Shown here piece by piece: positions 41,201 to 50,309 of a stretch of 51,482 nt of DNA; positions within the stretch are counted from its first letter, which is position 1; each line of letters begins with the position of its first letter. Under the pieces are notes generated by a model that worked only from the letters and a program-made list of their open reading frames with translations, was not told the DNA's origin and did no database searches. The translations under genes and the position numbers were made by a program. The stretch spans positions 3,040,295 to 3,091,776 of the forward strand of contig CP070840.1 in assembly GCA_020342025.1 (NCBI GenBank), in the 5' to 3' direction. The DNA comes from Deltaproteobacteria bacterium (lineage in GTDB: Bacteria > Desulfobacterota > DSM-4660 > Desulfatiglandales > HGW-15).

Positions 41201-41712
41201 GATAGAGGCATCCATCAGTGGCATGAACGTCAACGGGTGAACACGCTGGGCCCGTTGAGCGTCAGGAAGCACAGGCTTTTGCATGTGTTTTTGCTTAGTA
41301 TTTTTATGTACTTCCGCAGGTTCGAAATCTAGAAGTGTTCGTTTTGCAATCATTACTCTAGCCCTATCACCTACCCAACGGAAAACTGAGGAATCGCGTT
41401 AGGAATCCGATTTTTCGGTTTTTTGGTGAATCTTCCCTCTTTTGCATCGTTGATTTGATACACATCTAAAGCACACCAACGAAGTATTATTCCAAGGTAG
41501 CTTGCCCCTGCGACTTTCATTTAAAACGTGTAACCTTTTAGAATTCTTGACAAAAAGCTTTTTCACGTGTATGCTATGTGGTCAATGCATAGTTCCCCGT
41601 ACCTTTAAGCAATCTGCGGAAAGCGTACCGGTTATCAAGCCCCCCTTCTTTCCAATATGTACGGATTGGGGGTTCAGCTTTTGGGTCACTGTCGCTCAAG
41701 GAAGTTGTGAAT
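41201..41712. other. 512-base gap with hairpins and a promoter
   Basis: No gene is supported. CAACGGG (41231-41237) pairs with CCCGTTG (41251-41257) and extends by a few more bases. CCGATTTTTCGG (41407-41418) followed by T6 is a weak terminator-like hairpin. The SPOR promoter lies at 41547-41575. Confidence 0.45.
41547..41575 (+). promoter_or_regulatory. Sigma-70 promoter of the SPOR gene
   Basis: TTGACA (41547-41552) with a 17-base spacer and TATGCT (41570-41575) is close to consensus. The transcript would start near 41582 and carry a leader of about 130 bases. Confidence 0.65.
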
Positions 41713-43230
41713 ATGGCCCGAAAAATTGTAAAATACCAGGTAGATGAGAAAAAATATTCTGACACCAGAGAAATATTCGATTCTCTTTTTGGTAAGGCAT
41801 TGAGAATTCTTTTCAGGAGAGAAAACCTGGAAGATGAAGCTGGAAAATATGAGAAGAAGCGCAGGCTAAAAGGAAAAACCCCAAAATCCCACAAGAGGGA
41901 TGAGGCACCCGAAGAAGCTAGGCCCGAAGCAAAAGCAAAATCCAGTGGCGCAGAAACGGCAGAGGCAATTAAAGTGGTGAAATCCGGAACAGAAGAAAAA
42001 TCCAGTGGCGCAGAAACGATAGAAACACTCAAGCAAGATGAACCCAGAAGGCAAGGAAAGCCCAGAAGCGAGACAGAGAAAGTATACAAGTCCCCCATTA
42101 AGTATGAAAGATCAGAAAAAGCCAATCTCAAAGCCATTGTAAAAGCGAAGAAAAGTAGGAGGAGAAAAAAAATGTCCAAAAATCAGCCTAAGGTGGGATC
42201 GAACAAACGAAGAATGGTATTGGCATTTGTTCTGTTCCTTGCATTGGCAGGAGCGTATTTCTATTACCAGAGCGGAGGTGATCTTGGTAAACTCACAGAG
42301 TCCTTGAAATCCATAAAGAAAGACGCCATTCCCCTCTCAAAGGATATTGGCAAAATCATCGCCTCCTTACCCTCGAAGATTAAAGGCCTTATTCAGCCGG
42401 AAGCGGCAAAAAATGTGGACAAAAAGCCGGTCAAGAAACCATCTCAAATTGCACGCAAACCCATGCCAAGAAGTGAGATCCCTCCTCAGCCGAAAGAAGC
42501 GACCCCTCAGAAAAACCTTCTCATTGTTAAGAAGGCTCATACACCTGTTGTTGAAGAGCCTGATAGACCTGCCCCCCCCAGGCAGTCTTACAGACGCGTT
42601 GTCAAGGAGACCCATAAACCTGTTACCAAACAGCCTTACAGCCCCGTTGTTCAAAAGCCTAACAAACCTGCAGCTGAAGTGTCTCGTCCACCTGCCATTA
42701 AAGCGTCAGCTAAGGGTGTGGCAAATATACAGAAACAGAGGAACCCCGAATCGGCTCTAGACGGGCGTCTGCCTGCCGAGCCCCCCGTCTCATACCCCTA
42801 TTCCATCCACCTCGGATCATATGGCTCCCCGGAACGTGCCAAGAAAGCAATGTCCATGTATGAAAAGAAAGGCCTAGTTCCTTATTGGGTTGAAGTGGAT
42901 CTTGGAGCGAAGGGTGTGTGGTTCAGGATTTTTACCGGATATTTCTCAAACAAAGAAAAGGCTGAAACATATATAAGTGAGAAACAGATAGCAGATGCAA
43001 AGTCCAAACGCACAGGATATGCCAACTTGATAGGCGTCTATGAATCCCAATACGAGCTCGATAGGAAGAGAGTTACCCTTTCAAGGCTTGGATACAGCCC
43101 CTACGTGATCCCTGGGGTCAATGGTGAATCTTTGCTCTACACGGGCGCCTTTTATCAGAAGGATCGTGCAGAAAAACAGCATCTGCAATTGGCATCCAAG
43201 GGAGTCCGGAGCCGCGTCGTAAGCCGGTGA
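41713..43230 (+). CDS. SPOR-domain envelope protein with long linker
   Basis: ATG 41713 is preferred over the GTG at 41707 because AAGGAAG lies eight bases upstream. The protein of about 505 residues has a long charged cytoplasmic part (about 1-165) with two copies of KSSGAET, one membrane helix (MVLAFVLFLALAGAYFYY), a Lys/Pro-rich periplasmic linker with repeated KP/VV units (about 235-345), and a C-terminal SPOR-like region that appears to have two repeats (YSIHLGSYGSPERAKKAM and LIGVYESQYELDRKRV). SPOR domains bind denuded glycan at division septa. It is monocistronic between two promoters. Confidence 0.82.
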   Translation: MARKIVKYQVDEKKYSDTREIFDSLFGKALRILFRRENLEDEAGKYEKKRRLKGKTPKSHKRDEAPEEARPEAKAKSSGAETAEAIKVVKSGTEEKSSGAETIETLKQDEPRRQGKPRSETEKVYKSPIKYERSEKANLKAIVKAKKSRRRKKMSKNQPKVGSNKRRMVLAFVLFLALAGAYFYYQSGGDLGKLTESLKSIKKDAIPLSKDIGKIIASLPSKIKGLIQPEAAKNVDKKPVKKPSQIARKPMPRSEIPPQPKEATPQKNLLIVKKAHTPVVEEPDRPAPPRQSYRRVVKETHKPVTKQPYSPVVQKPNKPAAEVSRPPAIKASAKGVANIQKQRNPESALDGRLPAEPPVSYPYSIHLGSYGSPERAKKAMSMYEKKGLVPYWVEVDLGAKGVWFRIFTGYFSNKEKAETYISEKQIADAKSKRTGYANLIGVYESQYELDRKRVTLSRLGYSPYVIPGVNGESLLYTGAFYQKDRAEKQHLQLASKGVRSRVVSR

Positions 43231-43251
43231 GTTTGGTGCGGCCCTTTTCCC

Positions 43252-43279
43252 TTGACACAAACCCATTTCCTTCTATACT
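43252..43279 (+). promoter_or_regulatory. Sigma-70 promoter of the selenoprotein gene
   Basis: TTGACA (43252-43257) and TATACT (43274-43279) with a 16-base spacer form a near-consensus promoter. The leader of about 150 bases includes a perfect hairpin at 43391-43416. Confidence 0.7.
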
Positions 43280-43390
43280 CCTCCCCGCATAAAGTCGCCC
43301 CATTTGACTTTCAATGCCAGCCTTTGTGGCGGCTTGTCTAACTTGATTGTATAGGAATTATTTTTTTGAGTCCGCCGCAGGGGGACGATG

Positions 43391-43416
43391 TATAAAATCG
43401 CGAAAGCGATTTTATA
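43391..43416 (+). promoter_or_regulatory. Perfect GNRA-capped hairpin in the selenoprotein gene leader
   Basis: TATAAAATCGC pairs over 11 bases with GCGATTTTATA around a GAAA loop. It ends ten bases before the AAAGGAGA ribosome site (from 43423). There is no T run after it, so it is not a terminator; it may act in mRNA stability or as a regulatory leader element. Confidence 0.6.
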
Positions 43417-43438
43417 ACCTGAAAGGAGAAGATTAGTC

Positions 43439-43942
43439 ATGATGACGCCTGAGATGATGCGCGAAAAGGCCATGGATCTTTTTGCCAATGATATGTATTG
43501 AGCCCAGGCCATCCTGGCCGTGGGCTTTGACATGATTGGAGAAGAGGAAGAGACGGATACCGCTATGAGGACCGTGGCGGGGATGACTGGAGGGTGTTAT
43601 CGGGGAGATTTTTGCGGTGCCATAGCCGGCACCGCGATGGCCATTGGATGCCTTTTTGGCAGGGCCAATCTGGATGAAATGGAAGATGCCCGCCTGGCCT
43701 CTACGATTCGAAGGGTTTACGATCGGTTGAAAGAGAGGGCCGTGGAGAAATATGGCGATACGAGCTGTCAAACCATCTCCCATTGCAACTGGTATGATCC
43801 AGAAGATGTGAAGGCGCGCCGAGTGGATGGGCGGCGCGATGAATGTACCCGTTTTGTGGGTGAATGCGCTCAAGTCCTGGGGGAAGTTTTGCTTGAAGTG
43901 GTTGGGGAGGATGAAATCAAGATACTTCAAGGCGAAGCATAA
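43439..43942 (+). CDS. C_GCAxxG_C_C family protein, probable selenoprotein with in-frame TGA
   Basis: ATG 43439 follows AAAGGAGAAG. The frame runs MMTPEMMREKAMDLFANDMY, then TGA at 43499-43501, then AQAILAVGFDMIG and on to 43942 with no other stop. The family has a conserved NCAQAVL motif; here TGA is exactly at that Cys (residue 21), so selenocysteine is expected. Other family parts follow: GDFCGAIAGTAMAIG (the CGA-type motif) and C-terminal cysteines SCQTISHC and DECTRFVGEC. A perfect hairpin (43502-43525) starts right after the TGA. Total 167 residues. The family is thought to be redox-active in anaerobes. Automatic annotation would start at 43532 or call a pseudogene. Confidence 0.85.
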
Positions 43943-44024
43943 GATTTTTCACCTTCATGGATCAGACTATGGGAAAGTAGATAATCAATTTTCATAGAGT
44001 GTGCGTGGAAGGGCAAGAAGTCAT

Positions 44025-45779
44025 TCACTCTGCAAGACTGCACACACCGCAACGATCGCATGCTCCCACCTGACATACTTCAGATTCCTTTTCTTTTAGC
44101 GCGAGTTTATATTCCTTGATCAAAAACGCCTTGTGGATGCCGTGATCTATAAAGTCCCATGGAAGGATTTCTTCAGGCTCCCTGCGCCTGTGCACGAAAA
44201 AATCGGGATTGAGATCAGAGGAGCGAAAGGTCTTGGTCCAGTCCCCGTTGTTCTTGTGAGATGATAGAAGCAGGGATGCAACCCGCCTATCCCCCATGGA
44301 GAATAGGGTCTGGATGTAGGCCCATTTGGGCACGTCAAAATTCACTTTAACGCCTCCCTCCTTGCCTATGGACTTTCTCAGCCATTTCTGCTTCTCTTTT
44401 AGGGTGGAGACGTTCTCCATGGAAAACCACTGGAAGGGTGTAAATGGTTTTGGAACGAAACAGTTCACGCTCAGTTTTATCTGACCGATTTTTCCACGGG
44501 TTCTGGATTCCTTAATGAGATAATGCTTGATGGTTTTGATCAGGTCTAAGATCTGGGTCACATCTTCATGGGTCTCTGTGGGCAGGCCGATCAAGAAATA
44601 GAGTCTGAGCGTGAAGTCGGCCTTTTGGGCGATGAGTCGAACTGTGTTGATGATTTGATCTTGCGTCAGCTGTTTGTTCACTACCCTGCGAAGTCTTTCA
44701 GAGCCGGCCTCAGGGGCGATAGCCACACTTTTCTGTCCGACGCTTCTTAAATGATCAAGCAACTCTTCGGTTAATGAATCGGCCCGTAATGAGGAGACGG
44801 AAAAACGTCCGCCTTTCTCTACGATCTGGCCTGTTATGTGTGCTATCCCTGGCGTATCTGACACGGATGCACTCACCAGCCCAACATGGTCATGTTCTTC
44901 CATGACTTCCCGGACGCGAGAGAGCAACTGGGTTTCATCGCGCATCCTTGGGGGTCGGTAGACGTAACCTGCGGCACAGAAGCGACATGACCGTCCGCAA
45001 CCCCTGCCCAGTTCAATGAGGACCCTGTCAGCGAACTCCGTATCAGGTGTCAAAATACCAGAGATGGGGACCGGAGCATCTGCATCAACATGACGCGCCA
45101 CTCTTATCTTTTCAGGGATACGGGGATCGGTGGGTTCCATGGATTTGATGGTTCCACGAGGGTGGTATTCAATATAATAAAGGGAAGGGACATAGAGGGA
45201 ATCCAGATTTTGCGCAAGCGTTCTTAACACTTCTTGCTTGCTCTCGAGGGTGGGCATGACATCTATGAATAGGCCAATGAATGCTTCAAGACTTGCCTCT
45301 GCCTCTCCCAAGAGGAAAAGGTCAAAGAAGGGGGTCAAGGGCTCTGGGTTCATCATGGTGGTAATCCCTCCAGCCATGACAACAGGATCGGAATCGTCCC
45401 TCTCATGGGATAGGAGAGGGATCTTGCCCAGCTGAAGGATTTTCAATATGTTGGGATAATCATTCTCGAAGGAGAGGGAGAAGGCCACGAGGTGGAATTT
45501 CAGGAGTGGAGACTGGGATTCCATGGAGAGGAGGTCCCTTCCCGATTCAAGATAGAGGGACATTTCTCCGTCATCGGGTAGGAAAAAACGCTCGGCAACC
45601 ACATTCTCTTTTGCATTCAAAAGCTGGTACACGATCTGAAACCCTAGATTGGACATGCCGATCCGGTAATGATTGGGGTAAACAAGCCCTATGGAGATCC
45701 TTCCGCCCCAATCCTTTCTTGTAACTCCTTTTTCCCTAGCCAATCTGGCCCGGTACAGGGAAACGATCTTGTCCGACAC
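44025..45779 (-). CDS. Radical SAM protein with B12-binding-like N-terminus (TIGR03960 type)
   Basis: The frame opens at 45848, but the first 23 residues are repeat-derived and hydrophobic; a GTG at 45779 with GGAG eight bases upstream gives about 584 residues and is preferred. The N-terminal half (VYPNHYRIGMSNLGFQIVY) is a B12-binding-like domain, and the radical SAM motif is GCGRSCRFCAAG (CxxxCxxC), followed by PEAGSERLR and FLIGLPTE. The C-terminus has CQVGACDRCGVC. Such proteins occur widely in anaerobes, often with tRNA/ribosome-related neighbours; the reaction is not known. It lies 117 bases after ftsZ on the same strand. Confidence 0.85.
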   Translation of the reverse strand: MSDKIVSLYRARLAREKGVTRKDWGGRISIGLVYPNHYRIGMSNLGFQIVYQLLNAKENVVAERFFLPDDGEMSLYLESGRDLLSMESQSPLLKFHLVAFSLSFENDYPNILKILQLGKIPLLSHERDDSDPVVMAGGITTMMNPEPLTPFFDLFLLGEAEASLEAFIGLFIDVMPTLESKQEVLRTLAQNLDSLYVPSLYYIEYHPRGTIKSMEPTDPRIPEKIRVARHVDADAPVPISGILTPDTEFADRVLIELGRGCGRSCRFCAAGYVYRPPRMRDETQLLSRVREVMEEHDHVGLVSASVSDTPGIAHITGQIVEKGGRFSVSSLRADSLTEELLDHLRSVGQKSVAIAPEAGSERLRRVVNKQLTQDQIINTVRLIAQKADFTLRLYFLIGLPTETHEDVTQILDLIKTIKHYLIKESRTRGKIGQIKLSVNCFVPKPFTPFQWFSMENVSTLKEKQKWLRKSIGKEGGVKVNFDVPKWAYIQTLFSMGDRRVASLLLSSHKNNGDWTKTFRSSDLNPDFFVHRRREPEEILPWDFIDHGIHKAFLIKEYKLALKEKESEVCQVGACDRCGVCSLAE

Positions 45780-45896
45780 GAGCTTAGCTCCACAAATAAA
45801 GAAAGCAGTATGTAGAGAGCAGTAAGCACAAAAGAATATGGTTAGCACAAATTAACTCCCTTCCACATCCCCATCTCCGCATTCCCACTCTCTCAA

Positions 45897-47102
45897 TCAA
45901 TCGGCCTTAGCCCTGAGGAAGGTTGGATAGTCGAGACTATCTTTGAAAAAGGTCCGTTTGAGAAGACCCTTTTTCTTGTAATTCAATTCTTCTCTGTACG
46001 CTCGAGATGGCGCCTCTTCCGCCCTCTGGAAGGTGGGAGTTTCCAGGACCTCTCCGTTCAGCTTAACCGTCCATGCGTCATCTGCATCCTCCGGGGTAAC
46101 ATCCCTAAGTCTGACCACTTTATCGTAGTGTTCCCTTTCTATACCCGTGGCGATGACGGTTATCTGGATCTCATCCCCAAGGGATTCGTCGAAAACGACA
46201 CCCCAAAAGATATCCGCATCTTCATGCACCTCTTGTTTGATATAGTTGGAGGCCTGATCGATCTCTTCCATAGTCATGTCCGGAGGTCCTGTCACGTTCA
46301 TTAAGAGACCCCTTGCACCACTTATGGACACATCCTCAAGAAGGGGACTATTGATGGCCATCTGTGCCGCCTCAGCAGCCCGGTTCTCTCCACTTGCCCT
46401 TCCAGTACCCATAATGGCGGTTCCCATCTGTTCCATCACCCTTTTCACGTCCGCAAAATCCAGATTAATGAAGCCGCTACTCATAATCAGATCGGAAATT
46501 CCTTTAACTGCGTGAAGGAGCACTTCATCGGCACGGACAATGAGTTCCTTGAAAGGGGTCTGCTTGTCTGCTATGGTTTTCAGGCGCTCATTGGGAATGA
46601 TGATCAGGGTATCCACCTCCTTTTTTAGCTGCTGTATACCTTCCAACGCCCTGTTCATCCTTTTTTCACCCTCAAATTTGAAGGGCTTGGTCACCACTGC
46701 AACGGTGAGAGCACCCAGGTCTCTGGCTTCACGCGCCACCACCGGAGAAGCGCCAGTTCCCGTTCCTCCGCCCATGCCTGCCGTGACGAAGATCATATCA
46801 GATCCGTCGATGACTTCTCTGATCTCGTCTATGCATTCTTCGGCTGACAGGCGTCCCACTTCTGGATCAGCCCCTGCTCCAAGTCCCCTAGTGATGGACG
46901 CACCAAGCTGTATTTTTCTGGAGCTGATGGATCGCTCAAGGTTTTGGCTGTCCGTATTGGCCGCTATAAATTCAACCCCTTGGAGCTTGGCGGCGATCAT
47001 ATTGTTTATGGCATTTCCGCCAGCTCCGCCAACGCCAACCACTTTGATCTTGGCATTGTACCTTTTCCCTTTTTCTTTCTCCTCAACGAATTCGATCTTC
47101 AT
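45897..47102 (-). CDS. ftsZ: Cell division protein FtsZ
   Basis: ATG 47102 follows AGGAGGG and gives 401 residues; the longer frame to 47177 overlaps ftsA and is not used. FtsZ is the tubulin-like GTPase that forms the division ring. The GTP-binding signature is GGGTGTGASPVVA, with the N-terminal GVGGAGGNAINNM and the T7 loop NLDFADVKRVM. The conserved C-terminal peptide for FtsA/ZipA binding is YPTFLRAKAD. It is the last gene of the dcw cluster here, directly after ftsA. Confidence 0.98.
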   Translation of the reverse strand: MKIEFVEEKEKGKRYNAKIKVVGVGGAGGNAINNMIAAKLQGVEFIAANTDSQNLERSISSRKIQLGASITRGLGAGADPEVGRLSAEECIDEIREVIDGSDMIFVTAGMGGGTGTGASPVVAREARDLGALTVAVVTKPFKFEGEKRMNRALEGIQQLKKEVDTLIIIPNERLKTIADKQTPFKELIVRADEVLLHAVKGISDLIMSSGFINLDFADVKRVMEQMGTAIMGTGRASGENRAAEAAQMAINSPLLEDVSISGARGLLMNVTGPPDMTMEEIDQASNYIKQEVHEDADIFWGVVFDESLGDEIQITVIATGIEREHYDKVVRLRDVTPEDADDAWTVKLNGEVLETPTFQRAEEAPSRAYREELNYKKKGLLKRTFFKDSLDYPTFLRAKAD

Positions 47103-47166
47103 GAATGTCCCTCCTGAAATAGGTTTGGTCTGACAGCCCAAACGGGCCCATGGGCTGACCAGACAG

Positions 47167-48390
47167 TTAAATGACATCTTTGAACCATCTTTTCATCCTC
47201 TCCATGACTCGGCCAAAGATGTTCGTATCCCTTATCCTAAATTTCTTGCCCTCCTGAGTTCTCTTGGCTCCATAAAGAACAAGCCCTACCGCCGTTGCAT
47301 ACATGGGTTTGCTCACCACTTCCACGAGGCCTCTGATCCCGACGGGATAGCCTGTACGTGAAGGTGCATTGAATACCTGCTCAGCCATCTCTGTAACCCC
47401 GGGAAGCTCCGCAGATCCACCGGTGATAACCACACCTGAGTTGATCAGATCATCATAGCCCGATCGGAGTAGATCATTGTGAATAAGGGTAAGTATCTCC
47501 TCAACCCGCGGCTCCAGGATCTCCCCCAGGATCTGCCTAGATAAGACCCTTGGTTTTCTGCCTCCCACGCCGGGCACCTCAAGGGTTTCATCCTTCCCGA
47601 TCATAGAGGACATGCTGCATCCGTATTTTATTTTTATCTTTTCAGCCTCGATTCTCGGTGTTCTGAGTCCTATGGCAATGTCATAGGTGAGATTATCCCC
47701 ACCCAGGGTGAGGACAGAGGTGTGTTTGATGGATCCCCTTGAAAAGACGGCCATGTCTGTCGTTCCGCCGCCGAAGTCAATCAGGGCCACGCCTAAGTTG
47801 CGCTCTTCGTCGGAGAGTACCGCTTCACTGGAGGCCAGTGATTCGAGCACAATATCACACACATCCAATCCAGCCCTGTTGGCGCACTTGATGATGTTCT
47901 GTGCTGAGGTGACCGCCCCCGTGACGATATGAATCTTTGCTTCCATGCGCACGCCGGACATGCCTAGGGGATCCGTGATGCCATCTTGTTCATCTATAAT
48001 AAACTCTTGAGTCAAGATATGGATCACCTCACGGTCCATAGGGATGGCCACCGCGCTTGCCGCCTCGATCACCCTGTCGATATCATTCTTGGTAACTTCC
48101 CTTTCCTTGAGGGCGATTACACCATGGCTGTTGAATCCCTTGATGTGTCCGCCGGCTATGCCGGCATAGATGGAGCTTATCTCGCAACCCGCCATGGTTT
48201 CTGCTTCCTCTATGGCCTCTTTTATGGAATTGACTGTTCTTTCGATGTTAATCACCACCCCCTTTCTGAGGCCTTCAGAGGGGTGACTGCCAATACCGAC
48301 AATCTCGATCCCATCGGGTTGGAGTTCACCCACCACAGCACATATCTTTGTTGTTCCGATATCCAAGCCTACAATGATTTCTCCGGCCAT
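47167..48390 (-). CDS. ftsA: Cell division protein FtsA
   Basis: The 407-residue actin-like protein tethers FtsZ to the membrane and recruits later division proteins. It starts with VGLDIGTTKICAVVG (phosphate 1 motif), has LIDFGGGTTDMAVF (phosphate 2) and VVITGGSAELPG (adenosine motif), and ends with the amphipathic membrane helix GRVMERMKRWFKDVI. Length and order with ftsQ and ftsZ are normal. Confidence 0.97.
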   Translation of the reverse strand: MAGEIIVGLDIGTTKICAVVGELQPDGIEIVGIGSHPSEGLRKGVVINIERTVNSIKEAIEEAETMAGCEISSIYAGIAGGHIKGFNSHGVIALKEREVTKNDIDRVIEAASAVAIPMDREVIHILTQEFIIDEQDGITDPLGMSGVRMEAKIHIVTGAVTSAQNIIKCANRAGLDVCDIVLESLASSEAVLSDEERNLGVALIDFGGGTTDMAVFSRGSIKHTSVLTLGGDNLTYDIAIGLRTPRIEAEKIKIKYGCSMSSMIGKDETLEVPGVGGRKPRVLSRQILGEILEPRVEEILTLIHNDLLRSGYDDLINSGVVITGGSAELPGVTEMAEQVFNAPSRTGYPVGIRGLVEVVSKPMYATAVGLVLYGAKRTQEGKKFRIRDTNIFGRVMERMKRWFKDVI

Positions 48391-48473
48391 GATCCTAGCT
48401 CCTTAAAACGAAGCTCAGTTGAGTTTGGGCAATAACCGGTTATAAGAAATAAGTGGGAACGGTCTTGTACCCA

Positions 48474-49322
48474 TCAACTGACAACGCCATCGTTTTTGTA
48501 TGAGACTATGGCGCCCTCCCTGTAATTGAGATCTATACGTTTTACCATATGAAGGCGACCGGTCCTTTTGAGGTGTTGAACAAGCCGCTTCAAATCCTCC
48601 ATTTGTCTCTCCAATTGAGTCGCTTCCAGCTCAATAACCGCTGGCAGGGAGAGGAAATAGAGGGAAATATGTCCAGTCTTCTCAACATGGACTTCAGATA
48701 GCTCCTCCAGAGACCAAGGGCCATTTCCCCCTTCAAGAACCCTTAACACCCCGGCCGCCAATTGCAGTTGCTTCTCCCCCTCGCTCCCGCTCTTGGATAT
48801 GCCGGTGACCAATGGAAAATCCATGTGGGCAGTTTCATCCAATCTCCTAAAAATTTTCCCCCATCGATTCATATAGTGGAGGTTATCCAGGACCACGATT
48901 GCACAAGGTTCCTCCTTTTCCGCCTTGATGACCAAGGTATGGGGAAAACGTTTTTCGAGATTCACCGATCTAATCCAGGGGTGCTTTTCCATTCTCCGTT
49001 TCATTTCATCCAATTGGACTGACAACAAACTGGTATCAGGTTTTAGCTCGGACATTTTCAGCAAGGCATGTTTCAGGTTTCCGTCAACCCCGTCAACAAT
49101 AACCCGTTCAAGTCGGATGAAAGGGGACGTGAGCAGGTTTTCATAGAGATATAGAAACAAAAGACTTATGAACACGAGCCCAGCCAGGAGACAGGAGAAT
49201 TTAAAGGAGTAGGAGAAAAGGAAACGCGTGAGCCTCCACATATTGGGAGACGTTTTTCGCTTCCTCTTTTTGACAGCCTGTTTCTTTAGAACGGATCGTG
49301 TTTTTCTCGGTTTTTTCTTCAT
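48474..49322 (-). CDS. ftsQ: Cell division protein FtsQ
   Basis: The 282-residue protein has a strongly basic cytoplasmic start (MKKKPRKTRSVLKKQAVKKR), one membrane helix (about 40-60), a POTRA domain (about 68-138; VIVDGVDGNLKHALL to LEKRFPHTLVIKAEKEEP) and the FtsQ beta domain with NRWGKIFRRL. It links early and late division proteins in the periplasm. It sits in the usual place between murB and ftsA. Confidence 0.93.
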   Translation of the reverse strand: MKKKPRKTRSVLKKQAVKKRKRKTSPNMWRLTRFLFSYSFKFSCLLAGLVFISLLFLYLYENLLTSPFIRLERVIVDGVDGNLKHALLKMSELKPDTSLLSVQLDEMKRRMEKHPWIRSVNLEKRFPHTLVIKAEKEEPCAIVVLDNLHYMNRWGKIFRRLDETAHMDFPLVTGISKSGSEGEKQLQLAAGVLRVLEGGNGPWSLEELSEVHVEKTGHISLYFLSLPAVIELEATQLERQMEDLKRLVQHLKRTGRLHMVKRIDLNYREGAIVSYKNDGVVS

Positions 49323-49334
49323 GTGACGCCCTGC

Positions 49335-50261
49335 CTAGTCGCCCACCACCTTTATCTCAGGTTCCAGTTCTATCCCCGTCTCTGCCCTTACTTTCTCTTT
49401 CGCCATTTTCATGAGGGCCATGACATCATCGGCCCTGGCGCCTCCTGTATTCACGATATAATTTGCATGTTTGGGTGAAATCATGGCGCCCCCGATCTTC
49501 TTTCCCTTTAATCCTGTCTCCTCGATGAGCCTTCCCGCATAGTCATCAGGTGGATTTCTGAAGACCGAACCCGCACTGGGATATTCCAGAGGCTGGGTCG
49601 CTTTTCGTCTCGTTAAGTAGTCTGCCACCCGTCTTGAAACAATCGCCGGGGTCTCCCGAGCACATTGCAGACTGGCTTTGAGCACAACCGTCCCCTCCTG
49701 AATGGACGATGCCCTGTATGAAAAGGCCAGTTCTGAATGATGTCTTGATATAACTTCTCCCTGAGGGTTCACCAGTTCAATTTTCTGCACCACACTGCCC
49801 ATGTCCTTTCCAAAGGCACCGGCGTTCATGGTCACGGCTCCTCCCACTGTACCGGGGATGCCTGCGAGGAATTCCAGTCCTCCTAAACCCTTCTGGCTAC
49901 TGTACTTCAAGAGATCGCTGAGAGCGAGGCCACCTCCAGCCACCACGATCTCATCATTTTCTCCACGCTGCTCGATGGTCGCCAGTTTATCCCGCATGAT
50001 AATGACGACCCCCTTGAACCCACCATCTCTCACCAACAAATTGCTGCCTCGACCGACCACCAGGTAAGGGATATTCTCTTTGCTGAGGTAAGAGAGCAAC
50101 TGTTGGAGTTCTCCCAGTTCCTGGACGAAACAGACTGCATCCGCCTTACCCCCGATGCGGAGGGTGGTGTGCTCGCTCATGGCACGATCCAACTGAACGC
50201 CCTCCCCCATGATTTCAACCAACCCTCTTCTCTGTCTTTCATCCATATTAGCACGGCGCAT
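49335..50261 (-). CDS. murB: UDP-N-acetylenolpyruvoylglucosamine reductase
   Basis: MurB reduces the enolpyruvyl product of MurA to UDP-MurNAc using FAD and NADPH. FAD-binding motifs are TLRIGGKADAVCF, GRGSNLLV and AGIPGTVGGAVTMNAGAFG; catalytic parts are SYRAS, AGSVFRNPP (with the proton-donor Ser) and the final EPEIKVVG. The 308-residue length is normal. An in-frame ATG at 50246 is an equally possible start; neither has a clear ribosome site. It follows murC after 48 bases. Confidence 0.96.
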   Translation of the reverse strand: MRRANMDERQRRGLVEIMGEGVQLDRAMSEHTTLRIGGKADAVCFVQELGELQQLLSYLSKENIPYLVVGRGSNLLVRDGGFKGVVIIMRDKLATIEQRGENDEIVVAGGGLALSDLLKYSSQKGLGGLEFLAGIPGTVGGAVTMNAGAFGKDMGSVVQKIELVNPQGEVISRHHSELAFSYRASSIQEGTVVLKASLQCARETPAIVSRRVADYLTRRKATQPLEYPSAGSVFRNPPDDYAGRLIEETGLKGKKIGGAMISPKHANYIVNTGGARADDVMALMKMAKEKVRAETGIELEPEIKVVGD

Positions 50262-50309
50262 GGAGCACGGAGCTTATAGGTGCAAATAGGGAGATAATGT
50301 CTATGTTCT

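Noticed and set aside
41227..41263. Hairpin resembling an integron attC site (CCCGTTGAGCGTC)
   Set aside because: No integrase, no R'/R'' core pair and no cassette-like neighbours; a simple hairpin is the safer reading.
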